Assembly: GCA_016214145.1 (NCBI GenBank)
Contig: JACRPA010000002.1
Coordinates: forward strand, 248,001 to 312,000
From: Rhodocyclales bacterium
GTDB taxonomy: Bacteria > Pseudomonadota > Gammaproteobacteria > Burkholderiales > Rhodocyclaceae
Length of the DNA stretch: 64,000 nt
Reading direction: 5' to 3'
Part shown: positions 21,604-29,414 of the stretch, in pieces
Position numbering within the stretch: the stretch's first letter is position 1
How the letters are laid out: each line of letters starts with the position of its first letter
Notes under the pieces: model-generated
What the model was told of the DNA's origin: nothing
What the model saw: only the letters and a program-made list of their open reading frames with translations
Database searches by the model: none
Program-made: the position numbers and the translations under genes

Positions 21604-22295
21604 TACGCCCCCTTTCCTTCCAGCAGTATTTTTTCCGCCAGGACCAGATCCGCGGGGTAGGTCACCTTCAGGTTGCTCGCGTCGGAGGCCACCAGCAGCG
21701 GATGGCGCCCCAGCGCCTCCACCGCGCCGGCCTCGTCGGTGACGATCCGGCTGCGCGACAGGGCTTCGCGCAGCAGGCCATGGCGGAACATCTGCGGCGT
21801 CTGCGCCTGCCACAGGTGCTCGCGCGAAACGGTCCTCTCGATGCGCCGCCCGGGAGTGGACAGCTTCAGCGTATCGGCCACCGGCGCGGCAAGTATGCCG
21901 CCCACCTCGTCTTCGCCGACCTGCTCGATCAGGGCATCGAGCTGCGCCGTGGACAGGCAGGGCCGCGCCGCATCGTGCACCAGCACCCAGTCGTCCGCTT
22001 TCACCACGGCCGAAACGGCCTCCAGGCCATTCAGCACGCTGTCCGCCCGCGTCGCCCCGCCGCAGCGCAGGACGGAAAGCTTGACGCCCAGCTCCGTCCA
22101 GTCGAAGCGTTCCCAGATTTCATCCCGTTCGGCCAGGACGACGAACACCCGCTGGATCCGGGGCGAGGCGCACAGCGCCTCGATGGCGTGCCGGATCATG
22201 GGCCGTCCGGCGAGCAGGTGGTATTGCTTGGGCAGGTCGCCGCCCACTCGCATGCCCGTTCCGGCGGCAGGCACCATGGCAAAATTCCGAGACAT
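21603..22295 (-). CDS. ispD: 2-C-methyl-D-erythritol 4-phosphate cytidylyltransferase
   Basis: A 230-residue CTP-dependent nucleotidyltransferase forming CDP-ME. The CTP-binding N-terminus [20 protein letters not shown] and the signature [12 protein letters not shown] near residue 105 are present. It starts the ispD-ispF-thpR unit and is divergent from the DUF4010 gene across 46 bp. Dxr, an earlier enzyme of the same pathway, is encoded in the rpsB block. Confidence 0.95.
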   Translation of the reverse strand: MSRNFAMVPAAGTGMRVGGDLPKQYHLLAGRPMIRHAIEALCASPRIQRVFVVLAERDEIWERFDWTELGVKLSVLRCGGATRADSVLNGLEAVSAVVKADDWVLVHDAARPCLSTAQLDALIEQVGEDEVGGILAAPVADTLKLSTPGRRIERTVSREHLWQAQTPQMFRHGLLREALSRSRIVTDEAGAVEALGRHPLLVASDASNLKVTYPADLVLAEKILLEGKGA

Positions 22296-22341
22296 GATGC
22301 GATTGTAAACGGATTGGAATCCGGCAGTAGAATCCAAATAT

Positions 22342-23601
22342 ATGGACATCTTCCAGCAGCTCTCCGCGCCGCCGCACCTGCAGGCCTTCATGACGAGCCT
22401 GGCCATCGGACTGCTCATCGGGCTCGAGCGCGAACGGCGCCGTTCGGCCAAGGCCGGCCTGCGCACCTTCGCCCTGGTGGCCCTCCTCGGCACCCTCTCC
22501 GGCCTGCTCGCCGAGCAGACCGATTCCGGCTGGATCCTCGCCGCCGGCCTGCTGGCGGTCGGCGCCATGATCATCGCGGCCTACATCAACCAGCCCGACG
22601 ACGCCGGCGATCCGGGCACCACCTCGGTCGTCGCGATCCTGGTCTGCTACTGCCTCGGCGCGGCCGTCTGGTTCGGCTACGGCACGCTTGCCGTGATGCT
22701 GGGCATCGCCGCCACCGTCCTGCTCTACTTCAAGGCCGAACTGCACGGCATCTCGCATCGACTGACGCCGAAGGACCTCATCTCCATCCTGCAATTCGCC
22801 GTGCTGTCCTTCGTCATCCTGCCCATCCTGCCCGATCGCAACTACGGCCCCTACGATGCGCTCAATCCGTATCAGGCCTGGCTCATGGTGGTGCTGGTCT
22901 CCGGCGTCTCCCTCACCGGCTACGCCGCCCTGCGCCTGGCCGGGCCGCAGCATGGGGCGCCCATGATGGGCCTGCTCGGCGGCCTGGTCTCCAGCACCGC
23001 AACGACGGTCGTCTTCTCCCGCCATGCCCATGCCAACGGCGCGCTGGCCCGCAGCGCCATGGTGGTGATCATGGTCGCCAGCCTGATGGTGCTGCTGCGC
23101 CTGACGGCGATGGCCGCCGTGGTGGCGCCGGACGTCATCGAGCCGCTCGCCAAGGTGTTCACCGGAGGGCTGGTGCTCGGCCTGGCGGCCACCGCCTTCG
23201 GCTGGCGCCGGCTGGAGGCGCAGGGGGAACTGCCCATGCCGGAGGTGCGCAACCCGACGGAAATCCGCACCGCGCTGAGCTTCGGCGCCCTCTACGCCGT
23301 GGTGCTGTTCTGTTCGGCCTGGCTCTCGGATGTGGCCGGCGCCAGGGGCATGTACGCCGTGGCGCTGGCTTCCGGCCTGACCGACGTTGACGCCATCACG
23401 CTGTCCAGCCTGCGCCTGTTTTCGCTCGACAAGCTGTCGGCCGGCCAGGCCGTCTCATCGATCGCGCTCGCCGTACTGTCGAACCTGACTTTCAAGGCGG
23501 GGCTCATCGTCATGCTCGGCGGTTGGACCCTGGCTCGCCACACCCTGCCCGCCATGTTCGCCGTTGCCGCGGGCATCGGCATCGGCCTCTTTCTCGTATA
23601 A
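22342..23601 (+). CDS. MgtC/DUF4010 family integral membrane protein
   Basis: A 419-residue, very hydrophobic inner-membrane protein with roughly a dozen transmembrane segments. The N-terminal part (MTSLAIGLLIGLERERRRSA, then GLRTFALVALLGTLSGLL) matches the MgtC/SapB domain, and the C-terminal part matches DUF4010, with ATTVVFSRHAH as a conserved stretch. Function is not established; MgtC-type proteins are linked to magnesium limitation and to ATP synthase modulation. No transport substrate can be inferred from neighbours. A bipartite motif copy encodes AVLSNLTF at 23470-23492. Confidence 0.82.
   Translation: MDIFQQLSAPPHLQAFMTSLAIGLLIGLERERRRSAKAGLRTFALVALLGTLSGLLAEQTDSGWILAAGLLAVGAMIIAAYINQPDDAGDPGTTSVVAILVCYCLGAAVWFGYGTLAVMLGIAATVLLYFKAELHGISHRLTPKDLISILQFAVLSFVILPILPDRNYGPYDALNPYQAWLMVVLVSGVSLTGYAALRLAGPQHGAPMMGLLGGLVSSTATTVVFSRHAHANGALARSAMVVIMVASLMVLLRLTAMAAVVAPDVIEPLAKVFTGGLVLGLAATAFGWRRLEAQGELPMPEVRNPTEIRTALSFGALYAVVLFCSAWLSDVAGARGMYAVALASGLTDVDAITLSSLRLFSLDKLSAGQAVSSIALAVLSNLTFKAGLIVMLGGWTLARHTLPAMFAVAAGIGIGLFLV
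23470..23492 (+). repeat. bipartite 23-bp motif
   Basis: GCCGT-ACTGTCGAA-CCTGACTTT. Sense orientation in the DUF4010 gene; exact except C at the first base of the right half. Confidence 0.65.
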
Positions 23602-23619
23602 GCCGATAAGCGACTTCAC

Positions 23620-23648
23620 TTGGGTCGCTTGCTCGTCACGGGTACAAT
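23620..23648 (+). promoter_or_regulatory. probable sigma70 promoter of the aminotransferase gene
   Basis: TTGGGT (23620-23625), 17-bp spacer, TACAAT (23643-23648), about 30 bases before the aminotransferase start. It sits in the only gap between the two genes. Confidence 0.6.
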
Positions 23649-23678
23649 ACGACCGCGATTTTTCTTTTCCCATTCATC

Positions 23679-24887
23679 ATGACTTCTTCGATATTCGCAG
23701 CGGTGGAACTGGCCCCCCGCGACCCCATCCTCGGCCTCAACGAAGCCTTCAACGCCGATGCGCGCGCCACCAAGGTCAACCTCGGCGTCGGCGTCTATTG
23801 CGACGACAACGGCAAGATTCCCCTGCTCGCCGCCGTGCGCGCCGCGGAGAAGGCCCGCCTCGAAGCCATGCCGGCGCGCGGCTACCAGCCGATCGAAGGC
23901 CCGGCCAGCTACAACCAGGCCGTGCAGAACCTGCTGTTCGGACCCGGCTCGTCCCTGATCGAGGAAGGCCGCGTCGTCACCGTCGAGGCGCTCGGCGGCA
24001 CCGGCGCGCTCAAGGTCGGCGCCGATTACCTGCGGCGCCTGCTGCCCCAGGCGTCCGTCCATATCAGCGATCCGAGCTGGGAAAACCATCGCGCCCTCTT
24101 CGAGTCGGCCGGCTTCCAGGTCGAGAACTACCCTTACTACGATGCCGCCACCCGCGGCGTGGCCTTCGATGCCATGAAGGCGACGCTGGGCGGCCTGCCG
24201 GCCGGCGCCATCGTCGTCCTGCACGCCTGCTGCCACAACCCGACCGGCGCCGATCTCTCCGAGGCGCAGTGGAAGGAAGTGGTCGGGATCGTCCGCGCGC
24301 GCGGCCTCGTCGCCTTCATCGACATGGCCTACCAGGGCTTCGCCGACGGCATCGAGCCCGACGCCCTGGCGCTCAGGCTGTTCGCCGCCTCCGGCCTGCA
24401 GTTCTTCGTCTCCAGTTCCTTCTCCAAGTCCTTCTCGATTTACGGCGAGCGCGTCGGCGCCCTGTCCATCGTCACCGCCGGCAAGGACGAATCGGCGCGC
24501 GTCATGTCGCAAGTGAAGCGCGTCGTCCGCACCAACTATTCGAACCCGCCGACCCACGGCGGCGCAATCGTCGCGGCCGTGCTCTCCAGCCCCGAGTTGC
24601 GCAAACTTTGGGAAGACGAACTGGCCGGCATGCGCGACCGCATCCGCGCCATGCGCACCGGCCTCGTCGACAAGCTGAAGGCGCGCGGCGTGGCGCAGGA
24701 CTTCTCCTTCATCGCGCAGCAGCGCGGCATGTTCTCCTACACCGGCCTGACGGCCGCGCAGGTCGAGCGCCTGAAGGACGAATTCGGCATCTACGCCGTC
24801 AGCACCGGGCGCATCTGCCTCGCCGCGCTGAACTCGCGCAACATCGATTACGTCGCCGACGCGATCGCCGCGGTCATCAGGAAATAA
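23679..24887 (+). CDS. aromatic/aspartate amino acid aminotransferase
   Basis: A 402-residue class I PLP aminotransferase of the AspC/TyrB branch. Evidence: AAVELAPRDPILGLNEAFNA at the N-terminus, VNLGVGVYCDDNGKIP, HACCHNPTGADLS (substrate and PLP contacts) and SSSFSKSFSIYGERVGAL with the Schiff-base lysine near residue 252. It interconverts aromatic amino acids or aspartate with their 2-oxoacids; AspC versus TyrB preference cannot be decided by eye. It has its own promoter and a strong terminator, so it is probably monocistronic. Confidence 0.9.
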   Translation: MTSSIFAAVELAPRDPILGLNEAFNADARATKVNLGVGVYCDDNGKIPLLAAVRAAEKARLEAMPARGYQPIEGPASYNQAVQNLLFGPGSSLIEEGRVVTVEALGGTGALKVGADYLRRLLPQASVHISDPSWENHRALFESAGFQVENYPYYDAATRGVAFDAMKATLGGLPAGAIVVLHACCHNPTGADLSEAQWKEVVGIVRARGLVAFIDMAYQGFADGIEPDALALRLFAASGLQFFVSSSFSKSFSIYGERVGALSIVTAGKDESARVMSQVKRVVRTNYSNPPTHGGAIVAAVLSSPELRKLWEDELAGMRDRIRAMRTGLVDKLKARGVAQDFSFIAQQRGMFSYTGLTAAQVERLKDEFGIYAVSTGRICLAALNSRNIDYVADAIAAVIRK

Positions 24888-24900
24888 GCGGCGCTGCCGA

Positions 24901-24945
24901 AAGAAAGGGGCGCCGCTGGCGCGAGCCCCTCTGAAAAACGGATGG
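24901..24945 (+). repeat. left arm of inverted repeat flanking the nuclease island
   Basis: This 45-bp stretch recurs inverted at 27033-27078. The 19 bp at 24927-24945 are a perfect inverted match to 27033-27051. Beyond these, both copies share a GC-rich stem with the core CGCCGCTGGCGC and an AAGAAA-type edge. The left copy overlaps the terminator of the aminotransferase gene. Confidence 0.75.
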
Positions 24946-24966
24946 TGTTTTTCAGAGGGGTTTTTT
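24926..24966 (+). terminator. rho-independent terminator after the aminotransferase
   Basis: A perfect 14-bp stem (CCCCTCTGAAAAAC paired with GTTTTTCAGAGGGG), 7-base loop GGATGGT, then six T. An unusually strong intrinsic terminator 39 bp after the stop codon. Confidence 0.9.
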
Positions 24967-24967
24967 C

Positions 24968-25195
24968 TTGGTCTATCTCAATCGCGCCATTCCAAGCGAA
25001 AGAGCCGAAGGAGAGCACCCACAAGCAATCCTCGAAGATTTCGGGCTGTACTTGGGCTTGCCGTGGGCGAAGCTGGGCGAGACTGAGTTTTCCTTCAAGC
25101 TCGAAGACGGACGGACCGTGAATGACACCGTCCCTCTCTGAGAGTTCAAAGAAACGGTCAAAGCCGCGCTGCGCTCAGAGTGCCGTATTTATTGA
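24968..25195 (+). pseudogene. small coding remnant with an in-frame TGA
   Basis: A frame open from about 24968 reads VYLNRAIPSERAEGEHPQAI, continues to an in-frame TGA at 25139-25141, and then runs on as EFKETVKAALRSECRIY to a second stop at 25193-25195. The composition is protein-like. A TTG at 24968 follows AGAGGGG by seven bases and could start a 57-residue peptide, but those bases also belong to the terminator stem. I do not recognise the family. The simplest reading is the decayed 3' part of a gene carried with the island; a genuine 57-residue gene is the alternative. Confidence 0.35.
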
Positions 25196-25200
25196 AACAG

Positions 25201-25217
25201 GCTTGATGGAATCAAGC
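25201..25217. promoter_or_regulatory. inverted repeat upstream of the nuclease gene
   Basis: GCTTGAT-GGA-ATCAAGC, a perfect 7-bp inverted repeat with a 3-base centre, 75 bp before the nuclease start. Suitable as an operator for a regulator of the island; there is no T-run, so it is less likely a terminator. Confidence 0.35.
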
Positions 25218-25291
25218 GGTCCGCCTTTTGGCCGCCATCGACGGCCGCCCCAGTTGCGCATAAACTGACGGCTTCAAAAGGGGGGCGGGCC

Positions 25292-26425
25292 ATGGCTCTG
25301 GGGCAGGACATCGAGGACATAAGGACGGGCATCAAGGCGGGGAGATACACAAACGAGGCGTCCGTGTCGCAGGGCATCGTCCTACGCATCCTCCATTCGC
25401 TGTCTTGGCCGTCGTATGACACGCGTGTCGTGTGCCCCGAGTTCTCGCTCGGCGGACGCAGAGTCGATTACGCCCTGTGCCATCCCGCGGGGAAACCCAT
25501 AGCGTTCATCGAGGTCAAGCAGGTAGGGCAGAGCGACGGGGCCGAGAGGCAACTGTTCGAATACGCGTTCCATGCGGGCGTGCCGATGGCGATTCTCACG
25601 GACGGTCAGGAATGGAACTTCTTCCTGCCGGGCGAGCAGGGGGATTACGGCGAGAGGCGTGTATACAAGCTGGATATCGTGGAGCGTGACACGGAGGAAT
25701 GCGTCGCCCGCCTGGAACGCTATCTCAAACATGACGCGATAGCCTCGGGGGCTGCCATAGAGGCCGCGAGGGAGGATTACCGCAACGTAGCCAAGGAGCG
25801 GCAGATTCTCGCCGCCATGCCCGTCGCTTGGGAGAAGCTCGTCGCCGAGGAGGATGAGATGCTGTTGGAGATTGTGGCCGACAGGGTGGAGAACCTCTGC
25901 GGATTCAAACCCGACCCCGACACGGTCGCGAAGTTCATGAAGGCCATGGCGGCAGGTGTGTCGGTCCCCTTGGCAAGACCGCAACCCGTGACGAGGCCGA
26001 GGGAGCCGATTCAACCCGAACCCGTCGCGCCGCGACCGATCCCTCCGACTCAACCTCCGCGGCATGTCGCGGGCGTCCCCCGGGAAATTGGATTCTCCCT
26101 TGACGGCCGCACGCGTCCCGGCCGCAACGCATGCGACGTCATGCTCCAAGTGTTGGAGGCTCTTACGGTCCGCGACGCGACGTTCCCAGAGCGTTTCGCG
26201 GCCCTGCCCACGCACGGCAGGACAAGGCGCTACATCGCACGCAACCGGGAAGAACTTTATCCCGGCAGGCCGGACCTTTGCCGTGAGCACGCCACGCGTC
26301 TGCAATCCGGGTGGTGGGTGAGCACGAACCACAGCAAGGCGACCATCGGCCGGATTATCGAGATGGCGTGCGGCGTCGCCGGTCTCCGCTACAACTCCGA
26401 CCTGACCGTCAATCTCGGCGACTGA
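25292..26425 (+). CDS. HsdR N-terminal-type PD-(D/E)xK nuclease-domain protein
   Basis: A 377-residue protein whose first 160 residues resemble the N-terminal nuclease domain of type I restriction subunit R. It has GGRRVDYALC with Asp59 and AFIEVKQVGQ with Glu74 and Lys76, the PD-(D/E)xK triad, plus the downstream GVPMAILTDGQEWNFFLP strand-helix unit. No helicase domain follows, so it is not a full HsdR. A Pro-rich linker (about residues 225-260) leads to an uncharacterised basic C-terminal domain of about 110 residues. Codon use differs from neighbours (frequent AGG and ATA), which supports transfer. It is followed 6 bp later by a Cys-rich partner gene. A defence role is inference. Confidence 0.72.
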   Translation: MALGQDIEDIRTGIKAGRYTNEASVSQGIVLRILHSLSWPSYDTRVVCPEFSLGGRRVDYALCHPAGKPIAFIEVKQVGQSDGAERQLFEYAFHAGVPMAILTDGQEWNFFLPGEQGDYGERRVYKLDIVERDTEECVARLERYLKHDAIASGAAIEAAREDYRNVAKERQILAAMPVAWEKLVAEEDEMLLEIVADRVENLCGFKPDPDTVAKFMKAMAAGVSVPLARPQPVTRPREPIQPEPVAPRPIPPTQPPRHVAGVPREIGFSLDGRTRPGRNACDVMLQVLEALTVRDATFPERFAALPTHGRTRRYIARNREELYPGRPDLCREHATRLQSGWWVSTNHSKATIGRIIEMACGVAGLRYNSDLTVNLGD

Positions 26426-26431
26426 CACGCC

Positions 26432-26968
26432 GTGACCACACCCGCGAGAAACGCTTTCGTCGCCCTGTGCGATTGGGCGGCGGGGGAGCGATGGTGCTGG
26501 AGGATGTGTTGCACCACGTGCGGACACATGTTCTTCCGATACGGGCTGCGCGAAATCGCAAGGGGAATCCACCCTGATTCCAAGGAGTGGAGGGTTTCGG
26601 GAGACCGCTCGGATTTGGAGCGGGGAAGCCCGGCCGAGGAACTCGGCCCCGTGCCGTCTCTCGGTCCGTGGCCGCTCGAAGAGCAACGCCGGCTGAACGC
26701 GGTGCTGGCTCCCGCGTCGCTTGCCGACATCGCGAACGCCTGTCCATTTCCCGACTGGCTCGGATATCTCGGGCTTGGTTTGCATTACTGCGGGGACGCA
26801 GAGGCGGAGTCGCGTGCATTGACCTCGGCTTGGATTCCACGGTTGGTCGTCATGCTGCCGCCCTATTCGCCTTCCGCGGATTGCCTGCGGTGCGTTGCGG
26901 ACGATTCGAACAAGGTTCTGACGTGGAGGATGTTGGAGCAGGTCGAGGCCGCCTTGACCCGCGCCTGA
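26432..26968 (+). CDS. uncharacterised Cys-rich protein of the nuclease island
   Basis: A 178-residue protein with a GTG start, 6 bp after the nuclease gene and followed by a strong terminator, so the two form an operon. I do not recognise a family. It has an N-terminal cysteine cluster, WCWRMCCTTCGHMFF (Cys22, 26, 27, 30 and His32), and more cysteines near the C-terminus (CLRCVADD), suggesting a zinc-binding fold. It is otherwise rich in Trp and Pro and has no membrane segment. Function may be a DNA-binding or immunity partner of the nuclease; that is only suggested by pairing. Confidence 0.55.
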   Translation: MTTPARNAFVALCDWAAGERWCWRMCCTTCGHMFFRYGLREIARGIHPDSKEWRVSGDRSDLERGSPAEELGPVPSLGPWPLEEQRRLNAVLAPASLADIANACPFPDWLGYLGLGLHYCGDAEAESRALTSAWIPRLVVMLPPYSPSADCLRCVADDSNKVLTWRMLEQVEAALTRA

Positions 26969-26976
26969 AACAGAAA

Positions 26977-27004
26977 GCCCCCGGTTTTACGCGGGGGCCT
27001 TCTC
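26977..27004 (+). terminator. rho-independent terminator closing the island operon
   Basis: GCCCCCG paired with CGGGGGC around an 8-base loop, followed by CCTTCTC. Eight bases after the stop of the Cys-rich gene. The T-run is short, but stem and position fit. Confidence 0.7.
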
Positions 27005-27032
27005 AGCCCTGTTTGGCTTGCCCTTCAAAAGA

Positions 27033-27078
27033 CCATCCGTTTTTCAGAGGGCTCGCCGCTGGCGCCCGTTTTCTTTTG
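27033..27078 (-). repeat. right arm of inverted repeat flanking the nuclease island
   Basis: Inverted counterpart of 24901-24945: 19 perfect bp (27033-27051), then the GC-rich CTCGCCGCTGGCGCCC stem and a TTTTCTTTT edge. TTCAAAAGA (27024-27032) and TCTTTTGAA (27072-27080) form an extra outer inverted repeat around it. It lies 15 bp beyond the end of the AsmA-like gene and probably acts as that gene's terminator region. Confidence 0.75.
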
Positions 27079-27092
27079 AACCTTGCAGCGCC

Positions 27093-28916
27093 CTATCTGC
27101 CCCGGGCGGGCGTCAGTTGCGGATCCCTTGTCGTGCCGCCGACGGCCAGCAGCATCCGCAGCGATGCCGCAGAGCTCTTCAGTTCGACATCCATGGCCCC
27201 GCTCAACTGGGCATTGCCGGCAATGCCGAGATTGCCGCCGGCCTTGAACAGGCCCGAACTGAGACGCAGATTGCCGAGGCGGCAGTCCTTCGGATCGAAC
27301 AGGAACGAGCCGGTCAGCTGCTCGAATTTCGTCTCGCCGCCCCGCGTCGGCCCACGCCCGGTGCTGCGCACCGCCTCGCCCAGGTCGAATCCCTTGGCCA
27401 CGCCGCGTTTCATTTCGAAGGTTCCATCGGTGCGCAGCGCCTCGGCCAGCTTGTCCAGGCGATCCGCCTTGGCATCGAGCCGCAGGCGGGCCGACAGTTC
27501 ACCTTCGGCGGAGAGCTCCGAGCCAAGCGCCTTCAGCAGCTTGGCCGCATTCATGCGCTTGAGGTCCAGGTTGCCGGTGAGCGCGGCATTGCCGGCCCAA
27601 TCCAGCGTGACCTTGCCCTCGATCAGCCCCTCATACGCCTTGCCGTCGATCCTGCTCAACTCCAGGCGGGATGGCCGCAGCTCTCCCTGCACATCGAGCC
27701 GCTCGAATGTCGGATTCGGCTTGAAGGGCGCCTTCCAGCCGCTGCCGATTGCGGCGATCTGATAACTCTCCCCCTTCGGCTGCATTTCAAGCTTGAGCGT
27801 GCCGTCGGCATTGCGCAGCAGGATCTTCTCCGGCGCGCCCGTGCCGCTCATCTGCACTTCCCCGCTGAGGCCGCCGAGAAGGACATCGCCGACCGTCAGG
27901 CTCAAGCCATTGACGGTAATGTGGCGAATCTCCGCGGTCGCGCCGCCCGATCCGGCGCCGGCCAGGGCCAGCCGTCCCAGGCCGGATACCTTCACGGCCG
28001 CCTTCTCGAACACCAGTTCGTGAAACACCTTCTTGTCGCCCAGGAGGGAGAGGAGATCCGGCACCGCCCGCACCGCTGCGACGGTCAGATGGGCATCCTT
28101 TCCCACCGTGATGTTGCGCATGGCGAGGTGCGGGCGCGGCAGGAAGGAAAAACCGATGTCGCCCACCTTCACCGTATCCTGCAGCATGGCCGATGCGTTC
28201 CGCTCGATATCCGGCAGATGGCGTCCATAGGGATACAACGCCAAAGTCAGCGCCAGCAGGACGGCGACACCGGCGACGGAGAACAGGGCAAGCAAAGGCC
28301 AGCCGATATTGAACTTCTGGCCGCGCCCGATCGGATCGAGATCGGGACCGATCGTCTGTTCCTCCTCGTAATCCTTTTCCCTGGTTTTCCTCGCCCTCGT
28401 CACCGGCTTTTCTTTCTTGCCAGCCAGCGCGGTCCTGATCCGGTCTAGCCAGTTCGGCCCGGCCGCGGCCGGCTGCGGCGCCCGCGGCGGCGCGGCGGGC
28501 TGAGGCGGCGGCAGGGATTCATACTCCGGCGCGGACAACTCGATTTCCTCGATGACCGGCGGCAGGGAGGGCGGCGCAACTGGCGTCGGCGCGGGCGCCG
28601 GGTCCTGGGCGGACGGATCGACCAGGGTCGTCAGGACAGGCACATCCTCGGCTTTTTCCCCCGTTGACTCCTGCGGCGCCGTCGAGGTGAAGTCCAGCGG
28701 GTTGGCCGACTCGACGATGAAGCCGCCGGCCAGCAATTCTCTCAGGGCGGCCTGCGTCGTGGCGTCATCGCCGAATCGCCTGGCCAGATCCGCCACGGAG
28801 GCATGGCCATCGACCATGATGAGGATGTTGCGCAGGTTGCGCTGGACCAGGCGGGTGCGCTGGCGCATCGCCTCCTCACCTTCCTTGGTTTTGACGAAGA
28901 CCGAGTTTTTATCCAT
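27093..28916 (-). CDS. AsmA-like protein with N-terminal cytoplasmic helical domain
   Basis: A 607-residue single-pass membrane protein. Residues 1-75 (VFVKTKEGEEAMRQRTRLVQ and onward, with ILIMVDGHASVADLARRFGD) look like a small winged-helix-type domain. Residues 75-155 are a Pro/Ala-rich linker, residues 205-228 a transmembrane helix (WPLLALFSVAGVAVLLALTL), and the remainder a beta-rich region resembling the AsmA/TamB group, which affects outer-membrane lipid traffic. The exact role is unknown. A bipartite motif copy encodes AVLLALTL inside the membrane helix. The neighbours (nuclease island and tRNA) give no functional clue. Confidence 0.7.
   Translation of the reverse strand: MDKNSVFVKTKEGEEAMRQRTRLVQRNLRNILIMVDGHASVADLARRFGDDATTQAALRELLAGGFIVESANPLDFTSTAPQESTGEKAEDVPVLTTLVDPSAQDPAPAPTPVAPPSLPPVIEEIELSAPEYESLPPPQPAAPPRAPQPAAAGPNWLDRIRTALAGKKEKPVTRARKTREKDYEEEQTIGPDLDPIGRGQKFNIGWPLLALFSVAGVAVLLALTLALYPYGRHLPDIERNASAMLQDTVKVGDIGFSFLPRPHLAMRNITVGKDAHLTVAAVRAVPDLLSLLGDKKVFHELVFEKAAVKVSGLGRLALAGAGSGGATAEIRHITVNGLSLTVGDVLLGGLSGEVQMSGTGAPEKILLRNADGTLKLEMQPKGESYQIAAIGSGWKAPFKPNPTFERLDVQGELRPSRLELSRIDGKAYEGLIEGKVTLDWAGNAALTGNLDLKRMNAAKLLKALGSELSAEGELSARLRLDAKADRLDKLAEALRTDGTFEMKRGVAKGFDLGEAVRSTGRGPTRGGETKFEQLTGSFLFDPKDCRLGNLRLSSGLFKAGGNLGIAGNAQLSGAMDVELKSSAASLRMLLAVGGTTRDPQLTPARGR
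28243..28265 (-). repeat. bipartite 23-bp motif
   Basis: Minus strand GCCGT-CCTGCTGGC-GCTGACTTT; both halves exact. Sense orientation inside the transmembrane helix of the AsmA-like gene. Confidence 0.7.
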
Positions 28917-28972
28917 TTTTATGCCAACCAGGCGATTGCGGCGATTCTACACGCGATCCACACCCTAACGGC

Positions 28973-29001
28973 TTGACGCACTGCGGTGAAATGTCTACCA
29001 T
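28973..29001 (+). promoter_or_regulatory. sigma70 promoter of tRNA-Asn
   Basis: TTGACG (28973-28978), 17-bp spacer, TACCAT (28996-29001), ending 15 bases before the mature tRNA. Confidence 0.75.
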
Positions 29002-29016
29002 TCGCGCCTCGGCAAT

Positions 29017-29092
29017 TCCCCGATAGCTCAGTTGGTAGAGCAACGGACTGTTAATCCGTGTGTCCCTGGTTCGAGCCCAGGTCGGGGAGCCA
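29017..29092 (+). tRNA. tRNA-Asn (GTT)
   Basis: A 76-base cloverleaf. The acceptor arm TCCCCGA pairs with TCGGGGA, the D arm is GCTCAGTTGGTAGAGC, the anticodon stem CGGAC/GTCCG-type flanks anticodon GTT at 29050-29052, the T arm is CTGGTTCGAGCCCAG, and the CCA end is encoded. Single tRNA with its own promoter; no obvious terminator follows. Confidence 0.97.
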
Positions 29093-29219
29093 GAAATCCC
29101 CGCTCCGCAGTTCTTCCCAAAGCAGCGCATCCTCCCCCGCCCCCGGGCCTGAAAACCTATTCTAGACGGCAAATCGTGCGTCGGCGAGTGTCGCCGCGCC
29201 CCGACGGATTGCCGGTCGA

Positions 29220-29414
29220 TTACCGGAGGGTGCTGGAACAGGAAGGAGCGCTGCAACCGCTGCCCGCCGAACAGGCGCCGCAGCCGCTCTTGTCTTCGCG
29301 GAAAGGGCCCAGTTCGGGATGGCGCCGCGCAAAGCGCCGGTACAGCCCCTGCACGAGGACGCCCCCCGCCAGGAGGGCGAAGATCAGGCCTATCGAGACG
29401 AGATACTTCGTCAT
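29220..29414 (-). CDS. small Cys-rich membrane protein of the rnf operon (NqrM-like)
   Basis: A 64-residue protein: one N-terminal membrane helix (LVSIGLIFALLAGGVLVQGL), a basic stretch, then a cysteine-rich tail with CGACSAGSGCSAPSC. The layout resembles NqrM (DUF539), a small maturation factor of Na+-NQR with a membrane helix and clustered cysteines, but similarity is architectural rather than residue by residue. Its ATG overlaps the rnfA stop (ATGA), so it is coupled to the rnf operon. Na+-NQR and Rnf are related, so a role in metal or cofactor insertion into RnfA/RnfE is a reasonable inference. Confidence 0.55.
   Translation of the reverse strand: MTKYLVSIGLIFALLAGGVLVQGLYRRFARRHPELGPFREDKSGCGACSAGSGCSAPSCSSTLR

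Noticed and set aside
25060-25090. GCCGT and ACTGAGTTT in the island remnant as a motif copy
   Set aside because: Spacing is 17 instead of 9 and the right half has a mismatch.
25139-25141. TGA as a selenocysteine codon (prompted by the SenB-like gene)
   Set aside because: No redox motif around it, no hairpin seen immediately downstream of the TGA, and the frame has no clear start.
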